In this document: positions 1 through 10,370 of the stretch, piece by piece
How positions within the stretch are numbered: position 1 is the stretch's first letter
How the letters are laid out: every line of letters begins with the position of its first letter
Origin: Eudromia elegans
Lineage: Eukaryota > Chordata > Aves > Tinamiformes > Tinamidae
Assembly: GCA_003342815.1 (NCBI GenBank)
Contig: PTEX01000024.1
Span: 1,128,402-1,192,401 of the forward strand
DNA: 64,000 nt
Reading direction: 5' to 3'
The notes under the pieces: model-generated
What the model saw: only the letters and a program-made list of their open reading frames with translations
Database searches by the model: none
Told to the model about the DNA's origin: nothing
Position numbers and translations under genes: made by a program

Positions 1-2214
1 CCGCCGTGCTGGGAGACGATTTACCCCTCGTCAGCTCCTTTGGGATGTCATCGCCGGTGCTTGACTTAATCAGGGCGCCTCGGCAGGATGAACAGCCTTC
101 TCCTGACCCCTGTGCTTCCATGGCACGTCCGCTGCAAAACAGCAAAGAGCTCCCGCACTCTGTGCAGGGCCTCGCTGCATCCCGCCGCGCGCTGGGGGAC
201 GCAGGGGACCTGAGGAGCTGCTTCCCTCCGCCCACGCCAGCGCTGTGCTCCGCTCTGCCTGGGCAGCACTAGTCGCAGAGCTGAGTCCTTGACCTCCGGC
301 CGCCAAGGCTCCCTTCGGGGCACGCTGAAAATGCGCAACTCCTCAGGGACGTCCTGCAGAGCCGGCAGGAGAGACGGGCTGAGGGTCTTTGCTGTTGAGG
401 CAAGGATGCCCGCTAACCAGCCCGCAGGGTGTGGAGGCACCGTCCAGTGGGACTGTCCCCACCGGACACTTCTTCCTCCTTGGAGACCACCCACCGGCAC
501 AGGCTGCGAGAGCCCGCGCTCCTTGGCCGCTCCTGTTTCCCATTCAAAGGAAACGCGCTCCTCCGGGAGGTTTGCAACTCCAGCAGTGCTCCAGCAGTGC
601 ACTTCCAGGCGCTTTGTTCTCCTGCCTACCTGCAGCATTTCTAAGAAAAGGTAATTTTCCCCATGAATGTGTTTAGGATGAAAACAGATCCCCTCTTGTC
701 AGAAATAATCACCAGCACCTTGGAAAGGAAGAAACGGAGATGCTTTGAGAAAGTTCACAGCCCTATGCCCATGCCCGGATTTGCAGCACGGACATGGCCT
801 CAACTGAGGTGAATGGCTTTGCAGAAGTGCTTGTGCTGGCTTCCACCTTCTGCAGCAACTGGCACCAGCACAAAGCGAATGCAACGTGCTCCGAAAACGT
901 CCTCCTTTGCACTCCCTTCCTGCCGGTGCCGCAGGACGTGCTGGCTGGTGGCAAGTCAGGTGTTCAGCAATTGCTTCAACTATAGATGGATCTTCCTGAG
1001 GAAGGAGGCTTTTCCACCCGAGAAAAGGGCAGCAGAGCAAGAGGGGCAGCTTCCCAGCACATGGAAGTCTTGGCAGGGAGTCACCGTTCCTCTCCCCACC
1101 GTGGAGGGAACATGTTGCATCTTCTCCTCCCTGACAAGTTTTCTGGGTATCACTTTGTGAAAGTATTTTTAATTCATAAAGTTCAAGCTACAGCAAGAAT
1201 GGACAAGTTTAGCAACACAGCCAACACAGGCAAATTCAGCGGTATCAGTGAACATCCTGGTCTCTCAACAGCTTCATGCTCTGAGCACCCTCCTCAGCCC
1301 CAAAAGAAGGCTGAACCTGTTTTTTTAAAGAAAGAACAATAGATTCATTTTCTCGGAAAGCAATTATGGTACAAAATGGAAATGTTCCACAGAGAGAGAC
1401 TTTTTCCCTCCATGCTCACGTTAGATTATCAGTAGATTTTGTTCTGATAAATGCTGCACTGTTAACAGTTTACATTTAATATTATGTCATATTAGAAATG
1501 ACTAAAAAGAGTTAAAGTTAAAACAAACTTAAACTGACCATCTCAGAACAGCTGTTGTTAGCAAGTGTATTTTTTCTCCTCTTTCTCCAATTAGGATAAA
1601 TCAAGCCCAGGCTTAGGATTTCCTGCAGGATGCCAGTCCTGTTACAATGTGGTTTGCAGCCAGGCCGGATGGAAAAGCATCAAGGTGGAAGGAATGGAGC
1701 TAAAAGGTTTATCTTAATTATTAAGACTATAGAGCCGAGCACAGGGAAAACCACAGTGTTCTCCAGCGCTGCTGGTGAACAAGATACCTTGTCCTGTGTT
1801 CCCAGAGGCTACATGGATGGATGCCTCCTCCTGAGGACACGGCACGCGATCTTGGCCACGCTGAGCACAGAAAGCGAAAGCTGAGGGTGTCCGAAGGGAC
1901 GGCCGGGGTCTTGCCTGCACCACGTGCTGCCCGACGTGGGGCAGGAGCAGCACGGAAGGGCCTCAGGTGCACACGGCCAGCTCCAGGCTCCCTGGGACGC
2001 CAGGGCTTCCCACACCGTGATGTTTTTGCCGGAGGGGCCCTTGTGCGGATATTTTCTGCTCAGAATAGCAGTATGTTGGCCCAAACCAGCATGCTCCATT
2101 TGGAACCAGCTGAGGTGCCGGGGCTGCAGCACTGTCACCTCTGGGGCTATGGATCCTGCGGAGGAGCTGGCTGCAGCTGGGAAGGACTCTTCCCTGAAGC
2201 CCTCTGGAGCAAAG
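1..2214. other. Upstream intergenic DNA, no recognised gene
   Basis: The first 700 bases are GC-rich and carry a 190-codon minus-strand frame (66-638) with a partly protein-like segment (LQDVPEELRIFSVPRREPW), which could belong to the same putative minus-strand gene but is not recognisable. From about 1140 to 1600 the DNA is AT-rich and featureless. Confidence 0.5.
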
Positions 2215-2480
2215 CTACGACACATCCCGCAGCTCCCGCTGCGATGGGACATCCGGCAGCGGCCGCACGGTCCCGGCTGTGAAGCCTGCCCGCATGCCCT
2301 CCTGCTCGGCTCCCTCACTGCCGTCTTCCCCATCCTCCCCGGGACGTTCACCTCCCTCTCGGTCCCCCTCTGCTGCGGCGGCGGCTCCTTCTCCGGACCC
2401 GCGCGCCCTGCGACCACCCTCTCCTGCACGCTGCTCCGGCGCTCCCGCCGGTTGCCAGGCAACGCGGCAGCTCCCGGATC
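2215..2480. promoter_or_regulatory. Small CpG-rich patch with an RFX X-box
   Basis: A CpG-rich block with a GCGGCGGCGG run contains GTTGCCAGGCAAC at 2451-2463, an exact inverted repeat around a central A that fits the RFX-factor X-box consensus (GTnRCC, 0-3 bases, RGYAAC). Such boxes are common in promoters of ciliary and some neuronal genes. The patch could be the promoter of an unrecognised upstream gene, or part of the minus-strand open frames that overlap it. Confidence 0.35.
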
Positions 2481-2836
2481 TCACTCCCAACCTTCTCAGC
2501 AGCCGGCACATCCAGGGTGTTTTCCTGGCTGCTCCAGGGGGAGGGCAGGCAGAGGGGTGCCCAGCGGCTCTTCTGCGTGCACCAGACCCGCTCCTGCCAA
2601 ACCTCTGCTTCCAGGGCCACCAGAGCCCAGCCGATCACCTCCTTGGTGCTCAGGGTTTCCCCACTTTGCAGCCTGGCAATTCCCTCTGGGAGCTCATCCT
2701 CAAACCCTGAATAGGGAAAATCGGACCTGCCGATGGACAGTAACAGGTCTATCACCAGCAAGGACAGCTTTAAGGGACCTGGGTCGTTGTAACTCCTGGG
2801 GCTTGATGGCAGAGGTGCCCAGGTTGGGAGAGACAC
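2348..2836 (-). CDS. Candidate coding exon, minus strand, unrecognised product
   Basis: A minus-strand frame is open for 162 codons. Its upper part reads like ordinary globular protein (FEDELPEGIARLQSGE, then TKEVIGWALVALEAEVWQER) with mostly G/C third positions. A plausible acceptor, ttttccctattcag|GG, lies at 2707-2708 on the minus strand, so a real exon might start at 2706. The last 40 codons turn Arg/Ser/Gly-rich where the frame enters the CpG patch, and that part may be spurious. I do not recognise the protein. It may be one exon of an upstream minus-strand gene together with the frame at 3039-3548, or a chance frame in GC-rich DNA. Confidence 0.2.
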   Translation of the reverse strand: MSLPTWAPLPSSPRSYNDPGPLKLSLLVIDLLLSIGRSDFPYSGFEDELPEGIARLQSGETLSTKEVIGWALVALEAEVWQERVWCTQKSRWAPLCLPSPWSSQENTLDVPAAEKVGSEIRELPRCLATGGSAGAACRRGWSQGARVRRRSRRRSRGGPRGR

Positions 2837-3038
2837 GTGGGGCCATCAGGGGCAAGGTGCCTGGTACCGCCGAGCCCTGTGGAGCCACAGGGCCCAGTTT
2901 GGCCTCCTTTGGCTGGGAATTCCCGAGGATGGTTCTGGTCGTGATGTGGGGGGTCAGCAGGGCACAGTGCCACTGCTTGGCTGGCTTTGTCCCCCAGGAA
3001 CCGCTCTGCCAGCGTGGGGAGTTCCGGGTCCTCTTGCT

Positions 3039-3548
3039 TCAGGGACTGCCCCGAAGGGCCCGCACTCCACGTCTCCCTGCCCACGCTGCGCGGCCATAGG
3101 GTCTGCTGGAAGGACTCGCACCAACCTGTGGGACCAGTGAATTTTGGTTACAGTGATGCAAATCTAGAATAATTCGGTTCAGATCAGGGCAGTTTTCAAC
3201 AGCATAAAAGGGAAGGGGAGCTGGGGAGCTGGGGTTAACATAGAATCCAGCTCCATTCTTTTCTCGTCCAAGGTAGATGTATTTGACATCCAGAATCTTC
3301 CCCCTTGCATCTTGTCTGCAAGTTTTGCAGCTGAGAGCGCTCCCGCAAAGCCTTGCGCTGGGATTTGGCTGGTGCCAGGTGCCTCCTCTGGCCACAGCCC
3401 TGCTGTGGGGCTGGTAGCCAAGCGCTTGGGAGCAGTAGGAAACACCAATGTGGAACTTGGCCAAGGATTTGCTCAGCGTGTCCCCCGTGTTCACCCTGCA
3501 CGATACCAGCTGTCTGCAGGTGTAGTCTGTGGCTTTGGACACTTCCAC
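3039..3548 (-). CDS. Candidate coding exon, minus strand, unrecognised product
   Basis: A minus-strand frame of 169 codons has balanced amino acid use over its first 140 residues, for example TDYTCRQLVSCRVNTGD and ILDVKYIYLGREKNG. A pyrimidine-rich acceptor, cattcactctgtag, lies just upstream on the minus strand near 3574, in frame with ARKTLVEVSKATDY. A second acceptor-like tract, ggtcccacag|GTTGG, falls near 3128, after which the frame changes character. I do not recognise the protein. Alternatives are a decayed gene or a chance frame. Confidence 0.2.
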   Translation of the reverse strand: MEVSKATDYTCRQLVSCRVNTGDTLSKSLAKFHIGVSYCSQALGYQPHSRAVARGGTWHQPNPSARLCGSALSCKTCRQDARGKILDVKYIYLGREKNGAGFYVNPSSPAPLPFYAVENCPDLNRIILDLHHCNQNSLVPQVGASPSSRPYGRAAWAGRRGVRALRGSP

Positions 3549-3579
3549 AAGAGTTTTGCGTGCCCGTCTACAGAGTGAA

Positions 3580-6500
3580 TGCTAAAAATGACTTCAGAAG
3601 TTGAGACTTACGGAGTCCAGAGCTTACTGGTTGTCAGCAGGCTGATGGACTGTCATACCTACTTCGGGAGCAAGACACATGTCTTGCTGTCTTCCCTCCC
3701 ACAATGCACAAATTGCAGTTCATGACAGCAATATCACACTCCTGAGAGCAAATTTTGACACAATTATCACCCTTCCCAGGTCACAAGAGTCACTCTGCTC
3801 TTGGCCACCTGTTTCAGAGCTGTCAGCCAAAGCCCCTTGCAGTCACTGCCACGGCTCAACACCATGCAAAAGCCCATAGGAACATTATCCACATAAACTG
3901 CTGAATTAACTTGGAGCACACAGCAAATGCTAGTGAAAATGGGCTGTGAAAACCCTGGCACAGGCGGGAACACTCATGGAGGAAGCACACTTTTCCCAGG
4001 ACAGCATATGCCTTCAGAAAGTATATTTCATGTGTCTCTTCCCACATTTCCACACTAACAGGCCAGCTCAAGAATTACACTCACTCCATCACAGAAAAAA
4101 GTCTGCCAATTAGTCCAGGTATCCAGGCAGGTTAGAGGAAATACTCAGAGAGGGGACATGCCTGAACTCCTCTGCTTTGGGGCCTGCACATCCTGCAGCT
4201 GCAGATACCTCCCACCTTAATTAATTAACTGATTCCTGAGGACCTCAGTGCCAAGCCAGGCTCACTGCTGTCTTCTGCACCGGGTGTCTGCGCTCAGCTC
4301 GTGCTCGGGAGGGCAAGAGCAACTTGCCACCTCCCTTCCCGAGCAAATCCTCCGGACCCTGCCCTGAGGAGGTGACCACTTGACGTTGTCACGCACGGGA
4401 TAAATCACAGACAAGGACACAGCGACTCCAGCGCGCCCACGGGAGACGTGGGCTTGAGCCCCTCAGCTGCAGCCCCTCAGCGTGGCAGGTGACACCGCAG
4501 GGCTTGCGAGGAGGTGGCACCAGTGGCACGCGCGGGCCCTGCTCCGAGGACCTACCCGTCTGCAGCACCCAGCTGCAAGAGGCTGCGTGCCACCCGCTCC
4601 TCAGGCCCGTGGGGACAGGCAGGGAACTTCTCCATGTTCCTGGGAACGAAGAACAGGAGGTGAAACCTTCCACCCTGGCACGGAGCTCCGAGCACATTGT
4701 TTTACCTAGACCCCTGCAGTCAGTTTTGCTGCCACTCCGAGCACTCCTGGATCTTCATGACTAAACCCAGCAGCTCTGGCTCTGCAAGGGGCTTCCCTGC
4801 TGGCATAAGTGGGAAGGAAAGGCCATGGGAGTTAGAGGTGTTACACCCTTCGAAACCGGGGTGCCTTGTGGGAGCCTCCGGCCCAACGGGCACATTCTGT
4901 GTCAGAACAGATCTCTCCCATAAGCTGTAATGAGTAGGGAGGCATTTTCTGGCACTTCGTTAAGTGTCTGCAGGGGCTGAAGGGCCTTGTCCTTGCCTTG
5001 GGCCCTTCACATTGCCAGTCATAATACGATGGGAAATGCCAGTCCTAAAGGGCATCGCTGCTGTTCCTAACCACAGCTGTGGAAATGCAAAGAGAAAATG
5101 AACTTGGGGCCTTTTTTTGTGCTAAGTTCAAACCTGGGCAGGCCTTTGCCACAGACAGGGAGTTTGTGCTTACAGCCCCGAGGTGAGACTTGCAAGTGGG
5201 ATAAGTCCATGGCTCATCACTGCAGCCAGCAGGGCTGGGCAGACTTACACCCACCGAGGGGCTGGCACTACCTCCCTGGGTACTACAGCTCTGCTAAAGG
5301 TGCTTGCTGGCCCTTAGGCTGCTCTAGGGAATGGACTGCCACAAAGCCAGCCTTCCGGGGCAGCTCCTGGTAGGGCTGGAGCACCCCAGCCACGCACCAC
5401 AGGCCCAGCACACAGGTAGAGCTGCTGAAATGACAGTGCTGGACATCCGGGCAGTTACTACTGGCCCTTCTCTGGTTTCACCTCATTTACTTTCCAGGAG
5501 CTTTCTACCTTCCACACAGGAAGGCCAGCTCTGAAGTTGAGCATTTTCTCCTTACTGCAAGGCTTTTATTACGTAGGCACTTCTGGTTATTGCCCACTTT
5601 CTTTTGCTTTCTCTTCTCTTGTCATTTTTTTCCAGAAGAACAATCACGTTCTGCTGCAAGTTTTTGACTTGACATAAGTGCCAGCTCTGCCTTCTCCTAC
5701 CGGTGTGGTAGATGGAGCAAGAGAAGCTTTCCCACCTTGGATTTGGGCTCTCGAGAAAAGTGATACTTACATGATAACCATAATGTCAAGGGAAAAAGCT
5801 TCTTGTTCTCTTCTCCTGCAAGAGGACAACATGACACTCCTTGAGGTTGGAGGCAATGCTTCACAGTTACGCAGTCCTGGGACAAGTTGTGTTTTGGATG
5901 CTCCTGGTGCCAGCTGCAATTACAGTATTTCCTAGTGTAGAATACTTCTTACTACAGTATCTACACCACAACTGTCTTTGTATTTGGAGAAGAGGTCTAA
6001 AGCAGGAGTCGTTATTGGGAGTGGTCATTCTACCTCTCCTTCCCCGGAAGGTGTGCACAACGTGATTCACTGCTTCACTCAGTCACACCAATTCTCCTCT
6101 CCCAGGTAGTGACCCCAAAGGTGAAGCGTTCATATGGACACCAGGAAATACCAGACACCGGAGGAGAGAAGCCTGAGCTTCCTGGGGTGGTTGTAGACCC
6201 CAAGTCAAGGTCCACATCTCACTTTTGTTGCAACACTGACTGTGACTCGGAGCCAGGTGTGCCATGTGAGGCTGGGCCATGCAATGGAGCAGTGAGTAAC
6301 AGGAGACTCAAAATGAACAATTTAAGAGTGGAGGATAACAAACGGCCATGAACAAACCCCTCTGTGGCCTCATCCGAGTGACTGCAGCCACGGCGTGCCA
6401 TTTCTAGCAGCCTGGCTGTTTAGAGACTTGGAAAGCAAAATTCAGAAAAAAATCCACTGCCTGGCACTCGCTGAGGAGCAGGCGGCCTCCGAGCAAGAGA

Positions 6501-8074
6501 GCAGCCTAAAAGTGGGGGAGAGAGAACCGGCCTTCAGGAGTCTGGGAGGCACCTGAGGATCCCCATGCTCAAAGTGAGTGAAACAAAACATCCATTATTG
6601 TCTTCATACATCAAACGTGCATCAGCCCTAATGAGCCTCAACAGGGATGGGTGACTAATTCCAAAGCAGTCATTTATTTGGGAATGTTGCTTCAGGTAGA
6701 TCCAAGAGTACAAAAGGGGCTCTTTGAATGCGTTCATTGCTAAGCAATTGGCTTTCCTGAGTTTCGTGTAGTGGCCAAGTGGTCAGACAATTCAGTTTGT
6801 GCTCCCGACTAGATAAGCCTGACGGCACATGTATCACCCTTCGTGAGCACACTTTCCTCTCCAGACCTCTGACCTTTCCTAGCCACTCACCTTTTAGCTG
6901 GTAACGTGCAGCCACAACTGGTGGGAGAACACAGAGCCAGTGGGACAGGAAAGGAAGGAGTGGGACGGCCCAGGAGGGGCCACCTGGAGCCTCCGGAGCT
7001 ACCGCACCACCAAATGCTTCTCACCTGGGCCTGGGAACTCCCTGCTGGTTTCTGGCCACTTAGCTCAGAACCACCACTTCAAAACTTCCTGCCCAGGACA
7101 TGGGGACACATTAGAAGCAGGGCACATCTGAGGGTGCCCTGCCTGGTGCCTCAGTGGACACTTAGGGCTCTAGGCTAGCATGCAGTGCCAGTAACCGGAG
7201 CAGAGCTAACCCGGCCTTCCCACTCCAGCCTTGCAGTGCACACAGGTCCTGCGGCCGGGGGATGTGAGTGCTCGAGGGGCTTGGGGCCCCCAGGAGCCCC
7301 ATGGAAGGGAGCAGCACTCACCCAGGCTCCTGCACGGAGCCACCAAGCACCCATGGAGGCGGGAACCGGGACGCTCTGCATGCCAGGACTTGGGCTCTTC
7401 CTCCTCACGCCACAACTGCAGCCCTGCATTCAAAGCAGTGCCTGGACTGCTTGTTTTCCCAGGAAAAAGTCCTCCGTGGAAGTACATTGCTGCATGACTG
7501 AGCTCCTCCATTACCTTGTTTTTTATTTAATTTTATTTTATTTTATTTTGAGATAATGCTCAGAAGCCGGTTCAGAAGGTTGCGCTGTGAGCACTTGCTT
7601 GATGTTGTTGTCTGATTTCAGTGGGCAAAGCCACAAGGTCCAGCCGCTCCCCAGCAGCACTTCTGGGAGCTCAGACTCCCTCTCCATCCCTTCCACTGTG
7701 CCCACAGCACCGCGTCCTCCAGGGAAGGTGGAGCTGGGAGCACAGGGCGGCTGCAGGAAATGGTCCCAAGCACCGCACGAGATGCCAGCAGGCCACGCTG
7801 CCCTGCAGCGGGCAGAGGCGAGGGGCTCCTCACCCTGGCTGTCACCTCTCTGTGGCTGGGGAGCCCGGCCCCGGCCCGTCACGCTGACGCCGGCAGCCGC
7901 AGCCCCGAGCTGCTCGTGCAGCTGAGCGGCTCCTGCCCAGGTGCATCCCCCTGCTTGCCAGGGCAACACCACCCTTCCCATCGCATCCGCTCTCCTGCCA
8001 AGCAGCAAAGGGGGAAAAAATAAGAAAAATGTAAGTTCCCTGTGCAAGCCAGCAGGGGTTAACGGTGTCAGTCA
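3580..8074. other. Upstream intergenic DNA, no recognised gene
   Basis: Open frames here are short, overlap in several frames, and resemble nothing known to me. A TTTTA-type simple repeat lies at about 7518-7550. No splice-compatible GABA-A receptor exon was seen on either strand, so a head-to-head GABRA3 first exon, if present as in the mammalian cluster, lies farther away. Confidence 0.5.
7518..7550. repeat. T-rich (TTTTA)n simple repeat
   Basis: Short TTTTA/ATTTT units follow a T run. It may be an old poly-A tail on the minus strand, but no element body is recognisable beside it. Confidence 0.8.
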
Positions 8075-8082
8075 TGACGTCA
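8075..8082. promoter_or_regulatory. Perfect palindromic CRE (TGACGTCA)
   Basis: An exact TGACGTCA lies 958 bases upstream of the GABRB4 start codon, embedded in GTCATGACGTCAGG. This is the consensus site for CREB/ATF dimers. CREB and ICER are known regulators of other GABA-A subunit promoters, so the site is a reasonable candidate for activity-dependent control. Function is inferred from the motif alone. Confidence 0.45.
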
Positions 8083-8499
8083 GGATGCCGAGCTGCCCGG
8101 AGACCCCCGCCCCATCCCCAAACTCCTGCTCTCCTCCCTCCCCCTGTGACTTTGCAATGAACAGCAAAACTCCACAGGAGCTGCGGCAACAGCATTAGGG
8201 AGACGTCCAGCCCTGCCTGCCGACGAGAGTCGCTTTCTGCAGACGGGAATTCATTTATTTTCCACGCGTGCATATATATATTTACTGGGCTGCATTTGGT
8301 TTTCCTTTTTTTTTTAAAACCTATCAGAAAACGCCCAAACCATCCAAGTGACAAGCGCCAGGATTCCACAAAAATAAAACAGCAGAGCCCGGTGGTGTTG
8401 CATGGCTCCCCCTTCCCCCTTGCAGAAAAGGGAGGGAGGGGAGAGCAGGCAAGGGTAGGTAAAATCCAGAATCAAGCCACATTGCTGGATAACTCACGC

Positions 8500-9039
8500 C
8501 TCCCCCTCGCACACACTCACACACACACAGACTCTTTCTCCTCCTCCTCCTCTCTCTGAAGGTGGGTAGCAGGAGCCATGCAACATCTGCAGAACCGGAT
8601 GGCAAAAGAGCAGGAGGAAAAATAACCCAAGTGGAGTGCTCAGGGGACACCGAGGGCCCTATTTTTCTTCTTCCTTTTTTAATTTCTTCTTCTGTGTACC
8701 TGTGAGATTCGATTTCACATTTTGCCGAGCCCATTGGGGGGCATTTTATTTTTCTTTCTCTTGGGATTTTCTCCATTGCCAGAGGATGTCTCTTGTTGAG
8801 AGGATGCTGAAAGGAAGAAGAAACGAATTCTTTGACTGGCATTGAAGGTGGGGGGGATATTTTTCCCCCACATTTTTTATTTTTTTTTTCATTATTCCTT
8901 TTCTTTAGGAAATCATTAACGGGGGGGGGTTGGTTTCTTTTCTCCCTCCCCCCCTTTTTTTGGAGGGAGATTTCAGAAGATCCATCCTTCTTTCCCCTCC
9001 CCTCCAAAGATTTTTTTTCCATCCTTCGCCTTTGTGGAA
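8500..9039 (+). promoter_or_regulatory. GABRB4 proximal 5' flank / 5' UTR
   Basis: The sequence is rich in homopolymers and pyrimidines on the + strand: a CA-type repeat at 8511-8529, a CTCC/TCTC run at about 8535-8560, T runs around 8870-8890 and 9011-9018, a G run near 8921-8930 and C/T runs near 8944-8960. No convincing TATA box lies close to the start codon, which fits a CpG-island promoter with dispersed starts. Several ATGs precede the main start (see findings), so at least some of this stretch is probably 5' UTR. The transcription start cannot be placed from sequence. Confidence 0.5.
8511..8529. repeat. (CA)n-type short repeat
   Basis: CACACACTCACACACACAC lies in the 5' flank of GABRB4, interrupted by one CT. 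Confidence 0.9.
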
Positions 9040-9119
9040 ATGTGGACATTTCAGGCAGACAGATTGAGTGGAATCGTCTCTGCTTTAGCGGCGCTTTGTC
9101 TCGCCTGCTGTGCGCAAAG
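9040..9119 (+). CDS. GABRB4: GABRB4 exon 1 coding part: start codon and signal peptide
   Basis: This segment encodes 26 residues plus two bases of codon 27. The peptide starts MWTFQADRLSG, continues with a hydrophobic core (IVSALAALCLACCA), and ends at a plausible signal-peptidase site near A25/Q26. It would direct the subunit into the ER and then be removed. The exon ends with a good donor, CAAAG|gtaagg, at 9119/9120, giving phase 2; the split Ser27 codon (AG/C) is completed by exon 2. The start was chosen because it is the only ATG that gives a signal peptide in frame with exon 2, and it has a purine at -3 (GAAATGT). It lies at the left edge of a CpG island, as expected for a first exon. 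The open frame stops just after the donor, so it is too short to stand out without the exon context. Confidence 0.88.
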
Positions 9120-10370
9120 GTAAGGGCTGCGATCCCAGGCTGCAGGGCAGGGGGGCCCACCCGGGCTGCGCTTGTTTTGCTGGGGGTTTTCTCCATCGAT
9201 CCGGCTGTGCGAAACGCGAGGGCTTCTCTCCCCACACTGCCTGCCCTGCTGCCCGCTGCTGTCATTCCCCAGCCCGCGCCGCCTCGGGAGGAGGAGGAGG
9301 AGGGATGCTCCTGCACGAGATGTGCAGCACACAGCGGGCTCCCCGCAGCCGGAGCCCATCGCAGCCCACTCGCAGCACGTCCCCCTGCCGCCCTGCCTGC
9401 GTGGCGTGCGGCCGCGGGGGGCAGCGGCAGGAGGATGCATTTTGCTGGGAACATGGTGTCCCTCGGCGCTGCCGGCCGCGGGCTGTGCGCGTACGCACAC
9501 AGCCGGGCGCAGCCTGCCCTGCCCGCGCGGTGCCTGCGGCCACGTTCACCGCGCAGCCCAGAGCGGTGGCTCTGCGGCGCGGGGGCAGCGCCTGCACCGG
9601 TGCCCGCGGGCCGCTCCGTGCGCGGCATCCGCCTGCTCCCGCACGCCCCCGTGTCCCTGCACACCCCAGCGACGCCGGGCCCAGGTGCGCCGAGCACACC
9701 TGTTTGCTGCGCCGCGCGCTGCCCTGGCGCCCTGCGCGGCGCTGCCGACCCCCTTGCGCGCGGGCAGCCGCCCTGCAGCCCAGGGCCTGCTGGGGAGGTA
9801 TCTCCGGCATCTCCCCGCTGCGCCGAGCCGTGCGCTCCCGAGCGAGGCACGCGCACGGCTCCTGCTCCAGCTCGCAGGGCTGCGTATGCCAAGATTTATG
9901 TTCCCACAGTTATAAACAAGCACATGCGCAGCTCTGTGCCCCCCTTATCTCTACCATTCCTTGGTGGTTTGCTGTATGCAGAGGCTAATCCGGACACACT
10001 GTTTGACCAAAGGGGTAAAGAGCGGAGTCCAGAGCAACAGTGCCTGCTCAGACACGTCCGTACGTGTGCATTCACCCTCATCCTGTGCAGGGCTGAGAGC
10101 AGCCGTGGCCATGTGTGCGTCTCTGCTCGCCATGCGCACATGCCGCCCTCCTCCTGCACGTCGCGGCCAGCGGCACCCCGTGCACGCCCAGCGGCGCGTG
10201 GCGCAGGGGTACGTGTGTACGGAGAGCACCTGCCCTGCCGCCTGCCCGCACCCTGGACTGGCATCCAAGCCGTCGCTTCGTGCGCCGGTGCACGCACTGC
10301 CCGCGCGGACGCAGACCCACGGGCCTGGGAAACGGCGCTCCCGTGCAGCTGGCCAAGCATGCGGCTCGGC
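9110..10370. promoter_or_regulatory. CpG island over GABRB4 exon 1 and the start of intron 1
   Basis: CpG dinucleotides are dense from just before the exon 1 donor to about 10.37 kb, in marked contrast to the flanking DNA. The richest part is roughly 9400-9860. GC-box-like elements such as CCGCCC occur inside it. CpG islands at the first exon are typical of GABA-A subunit genes. The low stop-codon frequency here produces long spurious open frames on both strands (over 500 codons each), which are not genes: their peptides are Ala/Arg/Pro/Cys-rich and overlap one another in several frames. Edges are judged by eye. Confidence 0.75.

Noticed and set aside
1924..3099. 391-codon + strand open frame
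   Set aside because: It is Pro/Gly/Ser/Arg-rich, lacks domain-like segments, and runs opposite to minus-strand frames with better coding texture.
1..9039. Head-to-head GABRA3 first exon on the minus strand
   Set aside because: No alpha3-type signal peptide or ILDRLLDGYDNRLRPG-type sequence was seen.
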